Shown: piece after piece, positions 45,978-54,444 of the stretch
Layout of the letters: each line of letters opens with the position of its first letter
Numbering within the stretch: position 1 is the stretch's first letter
Source of the DNA: Sorangium cellulosum So ce56
GTDB lineage: Bacteria; Myxococcota_A; Polyangia; Polyangiales; Polyangiaceae
Assembly: GCF_000067165.1 (NCBI RefSeq)
Contig: NC_010162.1
Span: forward strand, 11,148,501-11,212,500
Length of the DNA: 64,000 nt
Direction: 5' to 3'
Translations under genes and position numbers: made by a program
The notes under the pieces: model-generated
Told to the model about the DNA's origin: nothing
Database searches by the model: none
What the model saw: the letters and a program-made list of their open reading frames with translations, nothing else

Positions 45978-47099
45978 TCACCGGGCCGCGCGGAGCGCGC
46001 CGGCGAGCGCGAGCGCGCGCTGGATCTCCGCCGACGTCACCAGGCCGATCACGCGCTCGCCCTCGTCGAGCACCGCGATCACGCTCGCCTCGCCGCTCGC
46101 CAGCGCGTCGAACGAGCGGGACGCGTCGTCGTCCGCGTGCGCCCTCGGCACATCCACGGGCATCACCGCGCCGACCGTCGCCGGCGCGGCGCCGCCCTGC
46201 AGCTGGCGCGCGAGATCCCAGACCGTGACGACGCCGATCTCGCGGCGCCCCGCGCCGTCCCGGGGATCGTCGATGACCCGCGCGCCGACCAGGTTGTGGC
46301 GCAGGAGCCGCTCGGCCACCGCGCGAGGGCTCTCGTCCGCATACGCCTCGCCGAGCCGATCGGTCATGAGCCGCGCGACCGGGATGCCGCGGAGGAGCTC
46401 GTTCGTGTTGGTGCGCGCCTGCTCGGCCGACGCCCCCATGTAGACGAACATCGCGATGAGCACCAGGATCAGGTTCCACGAGAGCAAGCCGAAGAGCCCG
46501 AAGGCCACCGCCATCACCTTGCCCGTCGTCGTGGCGATGCGCGTCGCGCGGGTCCGCCCGAGACGGCGCAGGAGCAGCCCGCGCAGCACCCGGCCGCCGT
46601 CCATCGGGAAGGCCGGCAGCAGGTTGAACGCGCCGAGGAGAGCGTTCGTGATCGCGAAGGCCACGAGCGCGGCGCCGATCTCCGCCGGCGCCGGGAGCAG
46701 CCGATACGCGACGTAGCTGGCGAGCGCGATACCGAAGCTCATGAGCGGCCCGGCGAACGCCATCCACGCCTCGTGCTCGGGATCGTCGCGCTCCATCTGC
46801 GAGACGCCGCCCAGCATCATCAGCGTGATCGCGCGGACCCGGATCCCGTTCTTGAGCGCGACGAACGAGTGGGCCAGCTCGTGCACGAGCACCGCCACGA
46901 ACAGCCCGACAGCCAGGATCGCCCCCCAGGCGAGCGGCGGCAGGTGCATCTCCTCGCGCGGAATCCCGAGCGACGACGCGATCAACGAGAACTGCGACGA
47001 CGCCACATAGGCCACGTACGGCAGGAAAATCAGCAATGTGATGTGCAGCCGTACCGGGATTCCGCGGATCCGCAGGACTGTCAGCCCCTGGTCGAACAT
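45978..47099 (-). CDS. Site-2 protease family (M50) intramembrane metalloprotease with CBS pair
   Basis: 373 residues from the ATG at 47099 (AGGAGG just upstream). Membrane segments surround HELAH at residues 73-77 and the second zinc-ligand motif NLLPAFPMDGGRVL (about 168-181). Two CBS domains follow (about 240-300 and 310-370; GVVTVWDLARQL and GLVTSAEIQRALAL). This is the SpoIVFB-like, CBS-containing S2P class that cleaves membrane-anchored substrates under nucleotide control. No obvious anti-sigma substrate is nearby. Confidence 0.9.
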   Translation of the reverse strand: MFDQGLTVLRIRGIPVRLHITLLIFLPYVAYVASSQFSLIASSLGIPREEMHLPPLAWGAILAVGLFVAVLVHELAHSFVALKNGIRVRAITLMMLGGVSQMERDDPEHEAWMAFAGPLMSFGIALASYVAYRLLPAPAEIGAALVAFAITNALLGAFNLLPAFPMDGGRVLRGLLLRRLGRTRATRIATTTGKVMAVAFGLFGLLSWNLILVLIAMFVYMGASAEQARTNTNELLRGIPVARLMTDRLGEAYADESPRAVAERLLRHNLVGARVIDDPRDGAGRREIGVVTVWDLARQLQGGAAPATVGAVMPVDVPRAHADDDASRSFDALASGEASVIAVLDEGERVIGLVTSAEIQRALALAGALRAAR

Positions 47100-47342
47100 G
47101 TGCCTCCTGATCCACAGGAACAGATGGGGCCGACAAGCACCTTCGCAAGCCGCCGAGACAGCGCCAATCGCGGAGGACCAGGTCAGCCGCGCGGCGCCGC
47201 CGCGCAATGCAGAGAGGCGCGCGGCGCTGCGAGGGCGCCAGCGCGCGTCCGTCCCAGGCGGGAGTCACGGGGAGGGGAGTGAGTTCGGAGGCGCGCGGCG
47301 CTGCGCGGCGCCCACGCGGCGCGCGGATTGGCGTAGCTTGGT

Positions 47343-49448
47343 GTGACCGAGGTCGTCATGCGCCAGCGCGTCCCCGATGCATTGATGGCAGCGAGCACGG
47401 AAGAGCTGACGAAGGTCGAGCTCGTGGTCCTGGAGTCATCCCACTCGGGCGGCGTGCCGAGGGACCTCACGGGCCACGTGTTCGCGATCGGGCCCGTCGG
47501 CTCGGTGGACGGCGACCTGCCCAGAGCGGACGGCGCGCCGATCCTCAATGGCAATGGGATGATCTACCGGCTCGACTTCGGCCGCGGCGGGGCGGTCCGG
47601 CTGACCTCGAAGATCGCGCGCACGCCCTGTTATCACGCGGACGCCGCCTCGCGCCCCGGCACGCGCTTCGAGGCGCTGGGCTTCCGCGACGCAGGGCTGC
47701 TCCGCTTCTCACCGCACCTCGGCCTGCGGAACCACCTCAACACCGCGTTCGTGCCCATGCACGCGCCGCGCGCGCCGGCGCGCCTGCTCGTCACGAGCGA
47801 CACGGGCAGGCCCTACGAGATCGACCCGGCCACGCTGGAGCTCGTCACGCCGGTCGGGCGCAACAGCACGTGGTACCCGGCCGCGCCCGTCGATCACCCC
47901 TTTCCGATGACGCTCTCGAGCGCGCACCCATGCTTCGACGCGGAGCGGGGCGAGCTCCTCACCGTCAACTACGGCCGCTCGCTCCTCCACCTGTTCGTCG
48001 CGTCGCTGCCGCGGCTCGACGAGCTCGGCGCGCTCCCGCGCTCGTGGGATCGGCTCGCCGCGGCGGCCGCGTCGATGATCGAGCAGCAGCTCGTCCGCCC
48101 GAGGGCGGACCGGATCGAGGCGTTCGCCAAGCGGGCGCTCGAGCTCCTGCCAGCGCGCCTCCGCCCGAGCGCGCCGCCTGGGCCGGGCGACCTGCTCGCG
48201 CGGCAGGCGGCGCGCTTCGGCGGCGTGGCGCTCGACGAGCCGGCGGGCGACTTCGTGCATCTCTTGCGGTGGGACGGCCACAACGAGCCCGAGCGGCACG
48301 CGCTGGTCCTGCCGAGCGGCGCGCCGGTGCGCATCGAGCAGAGCGTGCACCAGATCGGCCTGACGCGGCGCTGGGTCGTGCTCGCGGACACGGCGTTCAG
48401 GATCGGCCTGGAGAGCGTGGCGTTCCGGGGCTCCAAGGAGAGCCCCGGGGTCGAGCGCCTCGTCCGGTCGCTCCTCACGATGCCCCACGAGCCGAGCACG
48501 ACGTTCTACCTGGTCCGGAGGGACGCGCTGCGGCCGGGCGGCGGGCCTGTCGTGGTGAAGCGGGTCGCCGTCCCGCTGGAGACTCTCCATTTCCTCGTCG
48601 ATTACGAGGACGCGGGGGACCGCATCACCGTGCACGCGGCGCACAACTGCGCGACCGATCATGGGGAGTGGCTCCGGCCCTGCGATCGGCACGCCGCCGA
48701 CAAGACGCCGGCGCCGCCGCGCCTGCGCGGCCTGTTCCCGCTCGGGCAGGCGGACGTGAACCGGATCGGCCGGTATACCCTCGACGCGGCGGCCGAGCGC
48801 GTCGTGGACCAGGCGGTGTTCGCCGATCCCGCGCGGGCGCTCGGCGTCGGCCTCTATGCGTACCGGGAGACGGGCGCGTCGTGGATGCCGCCCGATCGCC
48901 TCGTGAACGTCTACTGGCGCGGCGGCGGGATATGGGATGAGCTGTCGACCGAGTTCATCGACAGGCTCTATGCGGCGCACCCGCACAGGTCGCTCCCCCT
49001 CCCGGCGCTCCGCCGGATGCGCGCGGAGGGCGGCCACCCGGACAGCCTGTTCCGGTTCAACCACCGCGCGATGCGGATCGAGGATCGCTACGAGTTCCCG
49101 CGGCGCGCCGTGGGGTCCTGGCTCAGCTCGCTGCAGTTCGTCCCGCGGCGCGGCGGCAGCGGGGCCGACACGGACGGGTACGTCGTGGCGATCGTCGCGA
49201 CGCCGTGCCGCGCGGAGGTCTGGATCTTCGACGCGACGAACCTGGCGCGAGGGCCGCTCTGCAAGCTGGGACACCCGACGTTCCGGCCGGGGCTGACCCT
49301 CCACACGGCGTGGCTCAACTCGGTCGCGCCGTGGAGGGGTGGATACAGGGTGCCGGTGCGGGAGGATTACGAGGAGTTCGTGGCAGAGGCCCCCGGCGAT
49401 CAGGTGAAGGCGCTCTTCGAGGAGGAGGTCTATCCGCGGTTCGCGTGA
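47343..49448 (+). CDS. Carotenoid oxygenase family protein (RPE65/CCD-like)
   Basis: 701 residues, longer than the usual 450-550. The fold signatures are GHVFAIGP, LNGNGMIYRLDFG, and four candidate iron-binding histidines: His195 (SSAHPCF), His336 (QSVHQIGLTRRWVV), His415 (ETLHFLVDYED) and His654 (LTLHTAW). Spacing and context match the four-His Fe(II) site of carotenoid/stilbene cleavage enzymes. An insertion of about 60 residues (about 215-300) explains part of the extra length. Start is GTG 47343, or ATG 47358. Its 3' end overlaps the convergent KASIII-like gene by 19 bp. Confidence 0.75.
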   Translation: MTEVVMRQRVPDALMAASTEELTKVELVVLESSHSGGVPRDLTGHVFAIGPVGSVDGDLPRADGAPILNGNGMIYRLDFGRGGAVRLTSKIARTPCYHADAASRPGTRFEALGFRDAGLLRFSPHLGLRNHLNTAFVPMHAPRAPARLLVTSDTGRPYEIDPATLELVTPVGRNSTWYPAAPVDHPFPMTLSSAHPCFDAERGELLTVNYGRSLLHLFVASLPRLDELGALPRSWDRLAAAAASMIEQQLVRPRADRIEAFAKRALELLPARLRPSAPPGPGDLLARQAARFGGVALDEPAGDFVHLLRWDGHNEPERHALVLPSGAPVRIEQSVHQIGLTRRWVVLADTAFRIGLESVAFRGSKESPGVERLVRSLLTMPHEPSTTFYLVRRDALRPGGGPVVVKRVAVPLETLHFLVDYEDAGDRITVHAAHNCATDHGEWLRPCDRHAADKTPAPPRLRGLFPLGQADVNRIGRYTLDAAAERVVDQAVFADPARALGVGLYAYRETGASWMPPDRLVNVYWRGGGIWDELSTEFIDRLYAAHPHRSLPLPALRRMRAEGGHPDSLFRFNHRAMRIEDRYEFPRRAVGSWLSSLQFVPRRGGSGADTDGYVVAIVATPCRAEVWIFDATNLARGPLCKLGHPTFRPGLTLHTAWLNSVAPWRGGYRVPVREDYEEFVAEAPGDQVKALFEEEVYPRFA

Positions 49449-50050
49449 GCCGCGGAGAGGAAAGGCTGGGAGCCGCGCGACGACGAGGGCGGCTCGGCGC
49501 AGCGCGGGGGGACCTCGGCCCCGAGGCCGTCGACCCGCTCGAGCAGCACGCCCGTGGCGCCGTCTCCCAGGATCTCCGTGATCTGGTGGTTGCCCCACGG
49601 CTGCCCCTCGCGCAGGCGCCGCGAGCGCACGTCGCTCGCCACGATGAGCACGCGCCGACACCCCCTGTCGAGGTGCCGATTCGCCAGCTCGACGGCCGCG
49701 GCAAAACCGCCCTGAGCGGGCGTGAGATCGATCGTCAGCGCGGGCACGAGGCCGGCCATGCACGCGGCGAAGGCCGCCCCGCCGCCGTCCCCGCCGTCGT
49801 CGCCCGTCATGATGAGGACATCGACGAAGGGATCGCGGAGCCGCCCCGCCTCGATGAGCTCCCGCAGCACCGCCGCGGCCATGGAAAGCGTGGTCTCCGT
49901 CGGGCCGGCGAAGCGACGCTCCGCGACCCCCGTCGCCTCGTGCAGCCAGTCCGCAGCGTGAGGGAGACCGTAGCTGGTGATGAGCTCCTGGTTCGTGACG
50001 ACGCGCTCCGGCAGATAGGCGGCGACGGCCGCGATGCGACGCTGGACCAT
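49430..50050 (-). CDS. Truncated KASIII/FabH-like protein with Cys-to-Gln active site
   Basis: 206 residues, only the N-terminal half of a ketoacyl-ACP synthase III (normally about 330). The KASIII pattern is clear: IAAVAAYLPERVVTNQEL, the GVAERRFA segment, VDVLIMTGDDG, and GDGATGVLLERVDG. In the nucleophile motif D-x-x-x-A-C-x-G-F, this protein reads DLTPAQGGF, so Gln113 replaces the catalytic Cys. The C-terminal half with the catalytic His and Asn is absent, because the frame ends inside the convergent gene. It may be a pseudogene, or a small KSQ-like or non-catalytic protein. Confidence 0.6.
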   Translation of the reverse strand: MVQRRIAAVAAYLPERVVTNQELITSYGLPHAADWLHEATGVAERRFAGPTETTLSMAAAVLRELIEAGRLRDPFVDVLIMTGDDGGDGGGAAFAACMAGLVPALTIDLTPAQGGFAAAVELANRHLDRGCRRVLIVASDVRSRRLREGQPWGNHQITEILGDGATGVLLERVDGLGAEVPPRCAEPPSSSRGSQPFLSAAHANRG

Positions 50051-50540
50051 GTTTCTGCTCTGTTACGGCGCCGCGACCGACGCGCGCCGATCCTGCAAAC
50101 CTTGGCCAGGGCAGCTCGATCCGGCGCTCCACCACCGCCGTTCGGCCAACGCCGAGCACGCTGGGGAGCCAGCGTCCTGGACGACATGAGACAACCCACC
50201 ACCGGGTCGCCGAGAGCCGTGGGGCAAACTACACAATCAGATGCTCCCTCCCCGTCACCGACATCCTCCACTGGACCATTTACAGAACGTCCTGCGCAAG
50301 TGGGAATAACAGCCGATTCGACTCCGTCCGCCGCCGGAGCAGGAAAGCGGCGCAGCGGGAGTGGCTTGTTGCGACGCGGGCGGTCCCGTCGTCCGCTCGC
50401 CGCGTCGCGTCGCGCCCCAGCGGACAATTCCGGCCGGAAGCGATAATTCCGCTCTCACGGGCAGAGGGATGCACAAACGTGTCGGAACGCGAGGCGCTGA
50501 GCAGGCAGGGCGCAGGGCGCATGTCTCGCCTGGACGGCGC

Positions 50541-50660
50541 CATCGAATTCGCCCGATCACGTCCGGTTGTGTCCGATCCCATCCGCCTGCGTCCGATCAC
50601 GTCCGATCACGTCCGATCACGTCCGTTTGGGTTCGATCACGTCCGTTTGCGTCCCGTGAT
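50541..50660. repeat. 10-bp-period repeat array, about twelve units
   Basis: Successive decamers begin GTCCG or close variants: GTCCGGTTGT, GTCCGATCCC, ATCCGCCTGC, three copies of GTCCGATCAC, then GTCCGTTTGG, GTTCGATCAC, GTCCGTTTGC and GTCCCGTGAT. The period equals about one DNA helical turn, so all units would face the same side of the helix. It is roughly 430 bp upstream of the Gly-rich lipoprotein start. Confidence 0.85.
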
Positions 50661-51010
50661 GTCGACGCGTCGTGAGCCCGCTCTTTTCTGGATCCGGAGG
50701 GAGGTTCACCCTGTCTTGAAGACACCCCCGCTCGCCACGGCCATCGCGCGGGAGCGCGCGATCCGCGCCGCGGGGCCGCGCTCGCGTCTTCCTTCTTCCC
50801 GCGCGGCCCCGCGGCGCGCGGCGGGGCGCCTTCTATCCTATCCATCGTCATCGCGACGCCGCTCCAGCGAGCGCCGCGCTCGCCCGGATCCATCGCGATT
50901 GAATCGCGGAGAAATCCCAGGGGAGCGCAGATGCGAGGAGCGCCTGATTCGCGGGCGCCATCCCGCGAATCCATGCTGTGCGAAGCGGCAGCCTCTGCAC
51001 AGAAGAGCGA

Positions 51011-51024
51011 GGCACACAGCCTGC
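51011..51024 (+). promoter_or_regulatory. Candidate sigma-54 promoter (-24/-12)
   Basis: GGCACACAGCCTGC has the GG-N10-GC spacing required by sigma-54 and matches GGCAC at -24 and TGC at -12. A start site near 51036 would leave a 50-nt leader before the ATG at 51086. Sigma-54 promoters are frequent in myxobacteria. One base of the -24 element and the -12 TT are off consensus. Confidence 0.4.
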
Positions 51025-51085
51025 TCTTGGGTGCACCAAGGTGTTCGGGGGCCGCAAGGCTCATCAGGAACACCGGGGAGGACCA

Positions 51086-51784
51086 ATGATCTCGATGCAC
51101 AAGACGATGGGTTTCGCGATGATGCTGGCGCTCGGTGCCGGGTGCGCGGTCGGCGCGGACGACGACTTCGATATGGATGACGAGAGCGTCGACTCCGCGA
51201 ACAGCGCGCTGGAGGCGGACGAGCGCGGTGGGTACGCGACCCAGTCCCAGGCTCAGGCTCAGATCGGCCAGATGGGGCCCAGCAAGCTCGGTCTGCCCCC
51301 CAGCAAGGGTCTGCCCTCGAAGGGCGTTCCGATGCTCCCCGGCAAGGGCGGGCTGCTTCCCAGCAAGGGTGAGTTTCCGACCAAGGGCCTCCCGACCAAG
51401 GGCGGCTACCCGACCAAGGGCGGATACACGCATCAAGGCCCGGCGCAGCTCGGCCAGGCGTCCGACCTCTCGCAGGCGCAGATCGGCCAGGCGGGACAGG
51501 CGCAGATCGGCCAGGCGGGACAGGCGCAGATCGGCCAGGCCGGCCTGGGGCAGGTGGGCGTGGTCGGGCAGGAGACCGGGCAGCGTGACGGCGAGCGCTG
51601 CTTCGGCGGCTTCGGCGGCTTCGGCGGCTGGGGCGGCTTCGGCTGGGGCGGCTTCGGCGGCCTCGGCTGCGGCTTCGGCGGCGGCGCCATCGTGTCGTCG
51701 TTCACGAACTGCACGACGGCCATCGTGCCGTTCGGCGGCTTCGGCGGCTTCGGCGGCTGCGGCGGCTTCGGCGGCTTCTGGTGA
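51086..51784 (+). CDS. Gly/Phe-rich repetitive lipoprotein
   Basis: 232 residues from the ATG at 51086 (GGGGAGGA just upstream). The signal ends LALGAGC, a lipobox. Then an acidic stretch (GADDDFDMDDESVD), Gln-rich repeats (QSQAQAQIGQMG; QAQIGQAG repeated three times), Lys-Gly repeats (PSKGLPSKG, PTKGLPTKGGYPTKGGY), and a C-terminus made of FGGFGGWGGFGWGGFGG-type repeats with three or four cysteines. It looks like a structural or adhesive surface protein; function unknown. It follows the non-coding stretch and may be sigma-54 controlled. Confidence 0.75.
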   Translation: MISMHKTMGFAMMLALGAGCAVGADDDFDMDDESVDSANSALEADERGGYATQSQAQAQIGQMGPSKLGLPPSKGLPSKGVPMLPGKGGLLPSKGEFPTKGLPTKGGYPTKGGYTHQGPAQLGQASDLSQAQIGQAGQAQIGQAGQAQIGQAGLGQVGVVGQETGQRDGERCFGGFGGFGGWGGFGWGGFGGLGCGFGGGAIVSSFTNCTTAIVPFGGFGGFGGCGGFGGFW

Positions 51785-51953
51785 TCTGATCCCCGTCACG
51801 CTGGCCGGCGCCAGGGGCTCCACGTCGCAGGATCCCTCGGCGCCGCGCCAGCCCCTCCTTTGACGAGGCTCGCGCGCGCCGGCCGCCCGGGGTTGGATAT
51901 CCCGAGCTGCCGGTAGCCGCCCGCTCCCCTCCACCGCTCGCGCATACGCCAGG

Positions 51954-51974
51954 CCCCGCCGCTCGCCGGCGGGG
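51954..51974. terminator. GC hairpin between convergent genes
   Basis: CCCCGCCG / CGGCGGGG forms an 8-bp perfect stem with a 5-nt loop (CTCGC), between the Gly-rich lipoprotein and the convergent GH15 gene. There is no U-tract, so it is only a possible terminator. The rest of the 216-bp gap shows no gene. Confidence 0.4.
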
Positions 51975-52000
51975 AGCGCGCGAGGACCCAGATCCGACCT

Positions 52001-53830
52001 TCAGCCGCCCTGACCGAGCGCGCGATCCAGGTAGAACGCCGCGCTGACCAGGCCGAGGTGGGTGAACGCCTGGGGGAAGTTGCCGAGCAGCTCTCCGCTC
52101 GGCCCGATCTGCTCGGAGTAGAGCCCGAGGTGGTTGGCGTACGTGAGCATCTTCTCGAAGATGAAGCGCGCGTCGTCGAGGCGGCCAGCGCGCGCCAGGG
52201 CCTCGACGAGCCAGAAGGTGCAGATGCTGAACGTGCCCTCCTTGCCGGTCAGGCCGTCGCCCGCGCCCTTGCCGAGCTCGTAGCGGTGGACGAGCGTGTC
52301 GCTCGCGAGCTCCTCGAGCGTGCGGTCGAGCGTGCCGAGCATGCGCGGATCGGTGGGGGAGATGAAGCGCATGAGCGGCATGAGCAGGTTGCTCGCGTCG
52401 AGCGCGGCCCCGCCGAAGGCCTGCACGAACGTCCTCCGCTGCGCGTCCCAGCCGCGCGCCATGATCGCCTCGTAGATGTCGTCGCGCGCGCACGCGACGC
52501 GCTGCCGGTCGAGCGGCAGAGAGCGCTTGTCGCTGAGCCGCAGCGTCCGGTCGAGCGCGACCCAGCACTGGAGCTTCGAGTAGACGAACTGCTGCTTGCC
52601 GCCGCGCACCTCCCAGATGCTCTCGTCCGCCTGCTCCCAGCTCTGACACACCCAGGTTGCCATGCGCCGGAGCTCGCGCCAGAACTCATAAGAGATGGGA
52701 GATCCGTATTTGTCGAAGAGATATACCGAGTCGATGAGCTCGCCGTAGATGTCGAGCTGGAGCTGGGTCGTCGCCCCGTTGCCGACGCGGACCGGCCGCG
52801 ACCCGCGGTAGCCGTCGAGGTGGGTGAGCGCGACCTCGGGCAGCTCGTGGCGCCCGTCGATGCCGTACATGAGCTGCAGCGGCCCGGTGGGGCCGTCCTC
52901 CTCGGAGACGCGGGCGCTCAGCCATTCCATGAAGCGCGCGGCCTCCTCGGTGTAACCGAGCCGGAGGAAGCCGTAGAGCGTGAACGCGGCGTCGCGCACC
53001 CAGACGTAGCGATAATCCCAGTTGCGGATCCCGCCGATCTCCTCGGGCAGGCTGCTCGTCGCCGCGGCGACGATCGCGCCGGTCGGCTCGAACGTGAGCA
53101 GCTTGAGGACGAGCGCCGATCGGTCGACCATCTCGCGCCAGCGCCCCTTGTAGCGCGAGCGGGCGAGCCACGACCGCCAGAAGGCGACCGTGCGCCGGAG
53201 GGCGTCCTCGCCGTCGATCGGCGTGGCGAGCAGATCGGCGCTGGCCGTCCAGTCCTCGACCTGGCGCAGCGAGAACGTGGCCGACTCGCCGGGCTGGAGC
53301 ACGAAGTCGGCGGTGACGCCGCCGGCGCCGTCGCTCGACAGGGGGACCGGGCTGATGAGCGCCAGGTCGACTCCATCGGAGTCGAAGACGGCGCCGCGCG
53401 GGTCGTCGAGGATCAGGCGGTGGGGGCGGCGGGCGAAGTCGATCGCGGGGCGGCAGGCGAGCCGGAAGCGCACGGCGCCGCGGACGGCCCGCGCGACGCG
53501 GACGATCTGGTGCATCCCGCGGCGGTAGGCGCCGTACGTGTCCCGGTGGATGGGCATGAGATCGCAGACCTCGCCGACGCCGTCCACGTCGAGGAAACGC
53601 GTGAGCAGGACGTTCGTGTCGGGCATGTACATCTGCTTGTTGCGCGACGTGCCGTTCGCCGCCGAGAGCGCGAAGCGGCCGCCGCGCTCGTCGTCCAGGA
53701 TGGCCGCGAACACGCTCGGGGAGTCGAAATGGGGGAGGCAGCACCAGTCGATGGATCCATCCATCCCGACCAGCGCGACGGAGTGCATGTCGCCGATGAC
53801 GCCGTAGGACTCGATCGGTTTGTAGGGCAT
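52001..53830 (-). CDS. Glycoside hydrolase family 15 (glucoamylase/trehalase-like)
   Basis: 609 residues from the ATG at 53830 (GGAGAGG upstream). The N-terminal GH15-associated beta domain starts ESYGVIGDMHSVALVGMDGSIDWCCLPHFDSPSVFA. In the (alpha/alpha)6 barrel are NWDYRYVWVRDAAF, SIWEVRGGKQQFVYSK (the general-acid Glu in WE) and LYSEQIGPSGELLGNFPQAFTHLGLV (the general-base Glu in SEQ). This type hydrolyses trehalose or alpha-glucans in the cytoplasm. No signal peptide is seen. It is 65 bp downstream of the RegA-like gene on the same strand, so redox control by that pair is plausible. Confidence 0.92.
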   Translation of the reverse strand: MPYKPIESYGVIGDMHSVALVGMDGSIDWCCLPHFDSPSVFAAILDDERGGRFALSAANGTSRNKQMYMPDTNVLLTRFLDVDGVGEVCDLMPIHRDTYGAYRRGMHQIVRVARAVRGAVRFRLACRPAIDFARRPHRLILDDPRGAVFDSDGVDLALISPVPLSSDGAGGVTADFVLQPGESATFSLRQVEDWTASADLLATPIDGEDALRRTVAFWRSWLARSRYKGRWREMVDRSALVLKLLTFEPTGAIVAAATSSLPEEIGGIRNWDYRYVWVRDAAFTLYGFLRLGYTEEAARFMEWLSARVSEEDGPTGPLQLMYGIDGRHELPEVALTHLDGYRGSRPVRVGNGATTQLQLDIYGELIDSVYLFDKYGSPISYEFWRELRRMATWVCQSWEQADESIWEVRGGKQQFVYSKLQCWVALDRTLRLSDKRSLPLDRQRVACARDDIYEAIMARGWDAQRRTFVQAFGGAALDASNLLMPLMRFISPTDPRMLGTLDRTLEELASDTLVHRYELGKGAGDGLTGKEGTFSICTFWLVEALARAGRLDDARFIFEKMLTYANHLGLYSEQIGPSGELLGNFPQAFTHLGLVSAAFYLDRALGQGG

Positions 53831-53895
53831 GGCCTCTCCATAGGGCCCGCTCGGCCGAGCGGAACCGCCTCTCGTCGATCCTCCCCGCCCCGCCC

Positions 53896-54444
53896 TCACG
53901 ATCTCGGCGGCAGGCGCGAGAGCTTCCGCTGGAGCGAGCGTCGGTGCATCCTGAGCTTGCGCGCCGCCTCCGAGATGTTCCCCTCGCAGTCCGCGAGCAC
54001 GCGCTGGAGGTACTCCCACTCCACCCGATCGAGCGACGGCAGGTCCTCGTCGCCATCGCCGCGCGCGGCCGGGGCGACGCCGAGCAGCGACCGCGCGCAC
54101 TGGGCGGCGTCCACCGGCTTGGTCAGGTAGTCGACGGCCCCAGCGCGGATCGCCGCCACCGCGTTCGCGATGGTGCCGTATCCGGTGAACACCACGATAC
54201 GGATGCCGTCATCCATGCTCCGCAGCGTCCCCACGAGGTCGATCCCGCTCTGCCCTGGCATCCGGACGTCCACGAGCGCGTACTCGAACACGTGCCCTCG
54301 CGCCATCGCCGCGGCCTCCTCGGCGCTTTCGGCGAGGGACACCGCGAACCCGCTCTTGGCGAGCGCCTGCCCGAGCGCGGTCCGGAAGGTCGCGTCGTCG
54401 TCGACGATGAGCAGCGTCGGCTCGCCGGCGGCCTCGGAGCTCAT
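53896..54444 (-). CDS. regA: RegA/PrrA/ActR-family response regulator
   Basis: 182 residues. Receiver domain: acidic DDD at 15-17, phospho-acceptor Asp59 in LVDVRMPG, Lys109 in YLTKPV. After a linker comes a Fis-type HTH at about 145-182, VLADCEGNISEAARKLRMHRRSLQRKLSRLP. This near-invariant C-terminus is the hallmark of the RegA/PrrA/ActR/RoxR redox regulators. Its start overlaps the sensor kinase stop by 4 bp. Confidence 0.9.
   Translation of the reverse strand: MSSEAAGEPTLLIVDDDATFRTALGQALAKSGFAVSLAESAEEAAAMARGHVFEYALVDVRMPGQSGIDLVGTLRSMDDGIRIVVFTGYGTIANAVAAIRAGAVDYLTKPVDAAQCARSLLGVAPAARGDGDEDLPSLDRVEWEYLQRVLADCEGNISEAARKLRMHRRSLQRKLSRLPPRS

Larger units (their letters stand above)
50051..51085. 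other. Roughly 1 kb non-coding stretch
   Basis: Nothing here codes convincingly. The frames present (for example 50479-51180) have shifting low-complexity composition and run through the decamer array. The stretch holds the decamer array (50541-50660) and a candidate sigma-54 promoter (51011-51024) for the downstream lipoprotein. The promoter of the KASIII-like gene should lie just right of 50050. The AT-richer segment near 50220-50340 is the least GC-rich part. Confidence 0.6.

Noticed and set aside
50541..50660. CRISPR array
   Set aside because: Units are 10 bp with no spacers and no cas genes are present.
50479..51180. A 233-codon frame across the decamer array
   Set aside because: Its 10-residue periodicity simply reflects the 10-bp repeats; the rest is low complexity and overlaps the lipoprotein gene in another frame.
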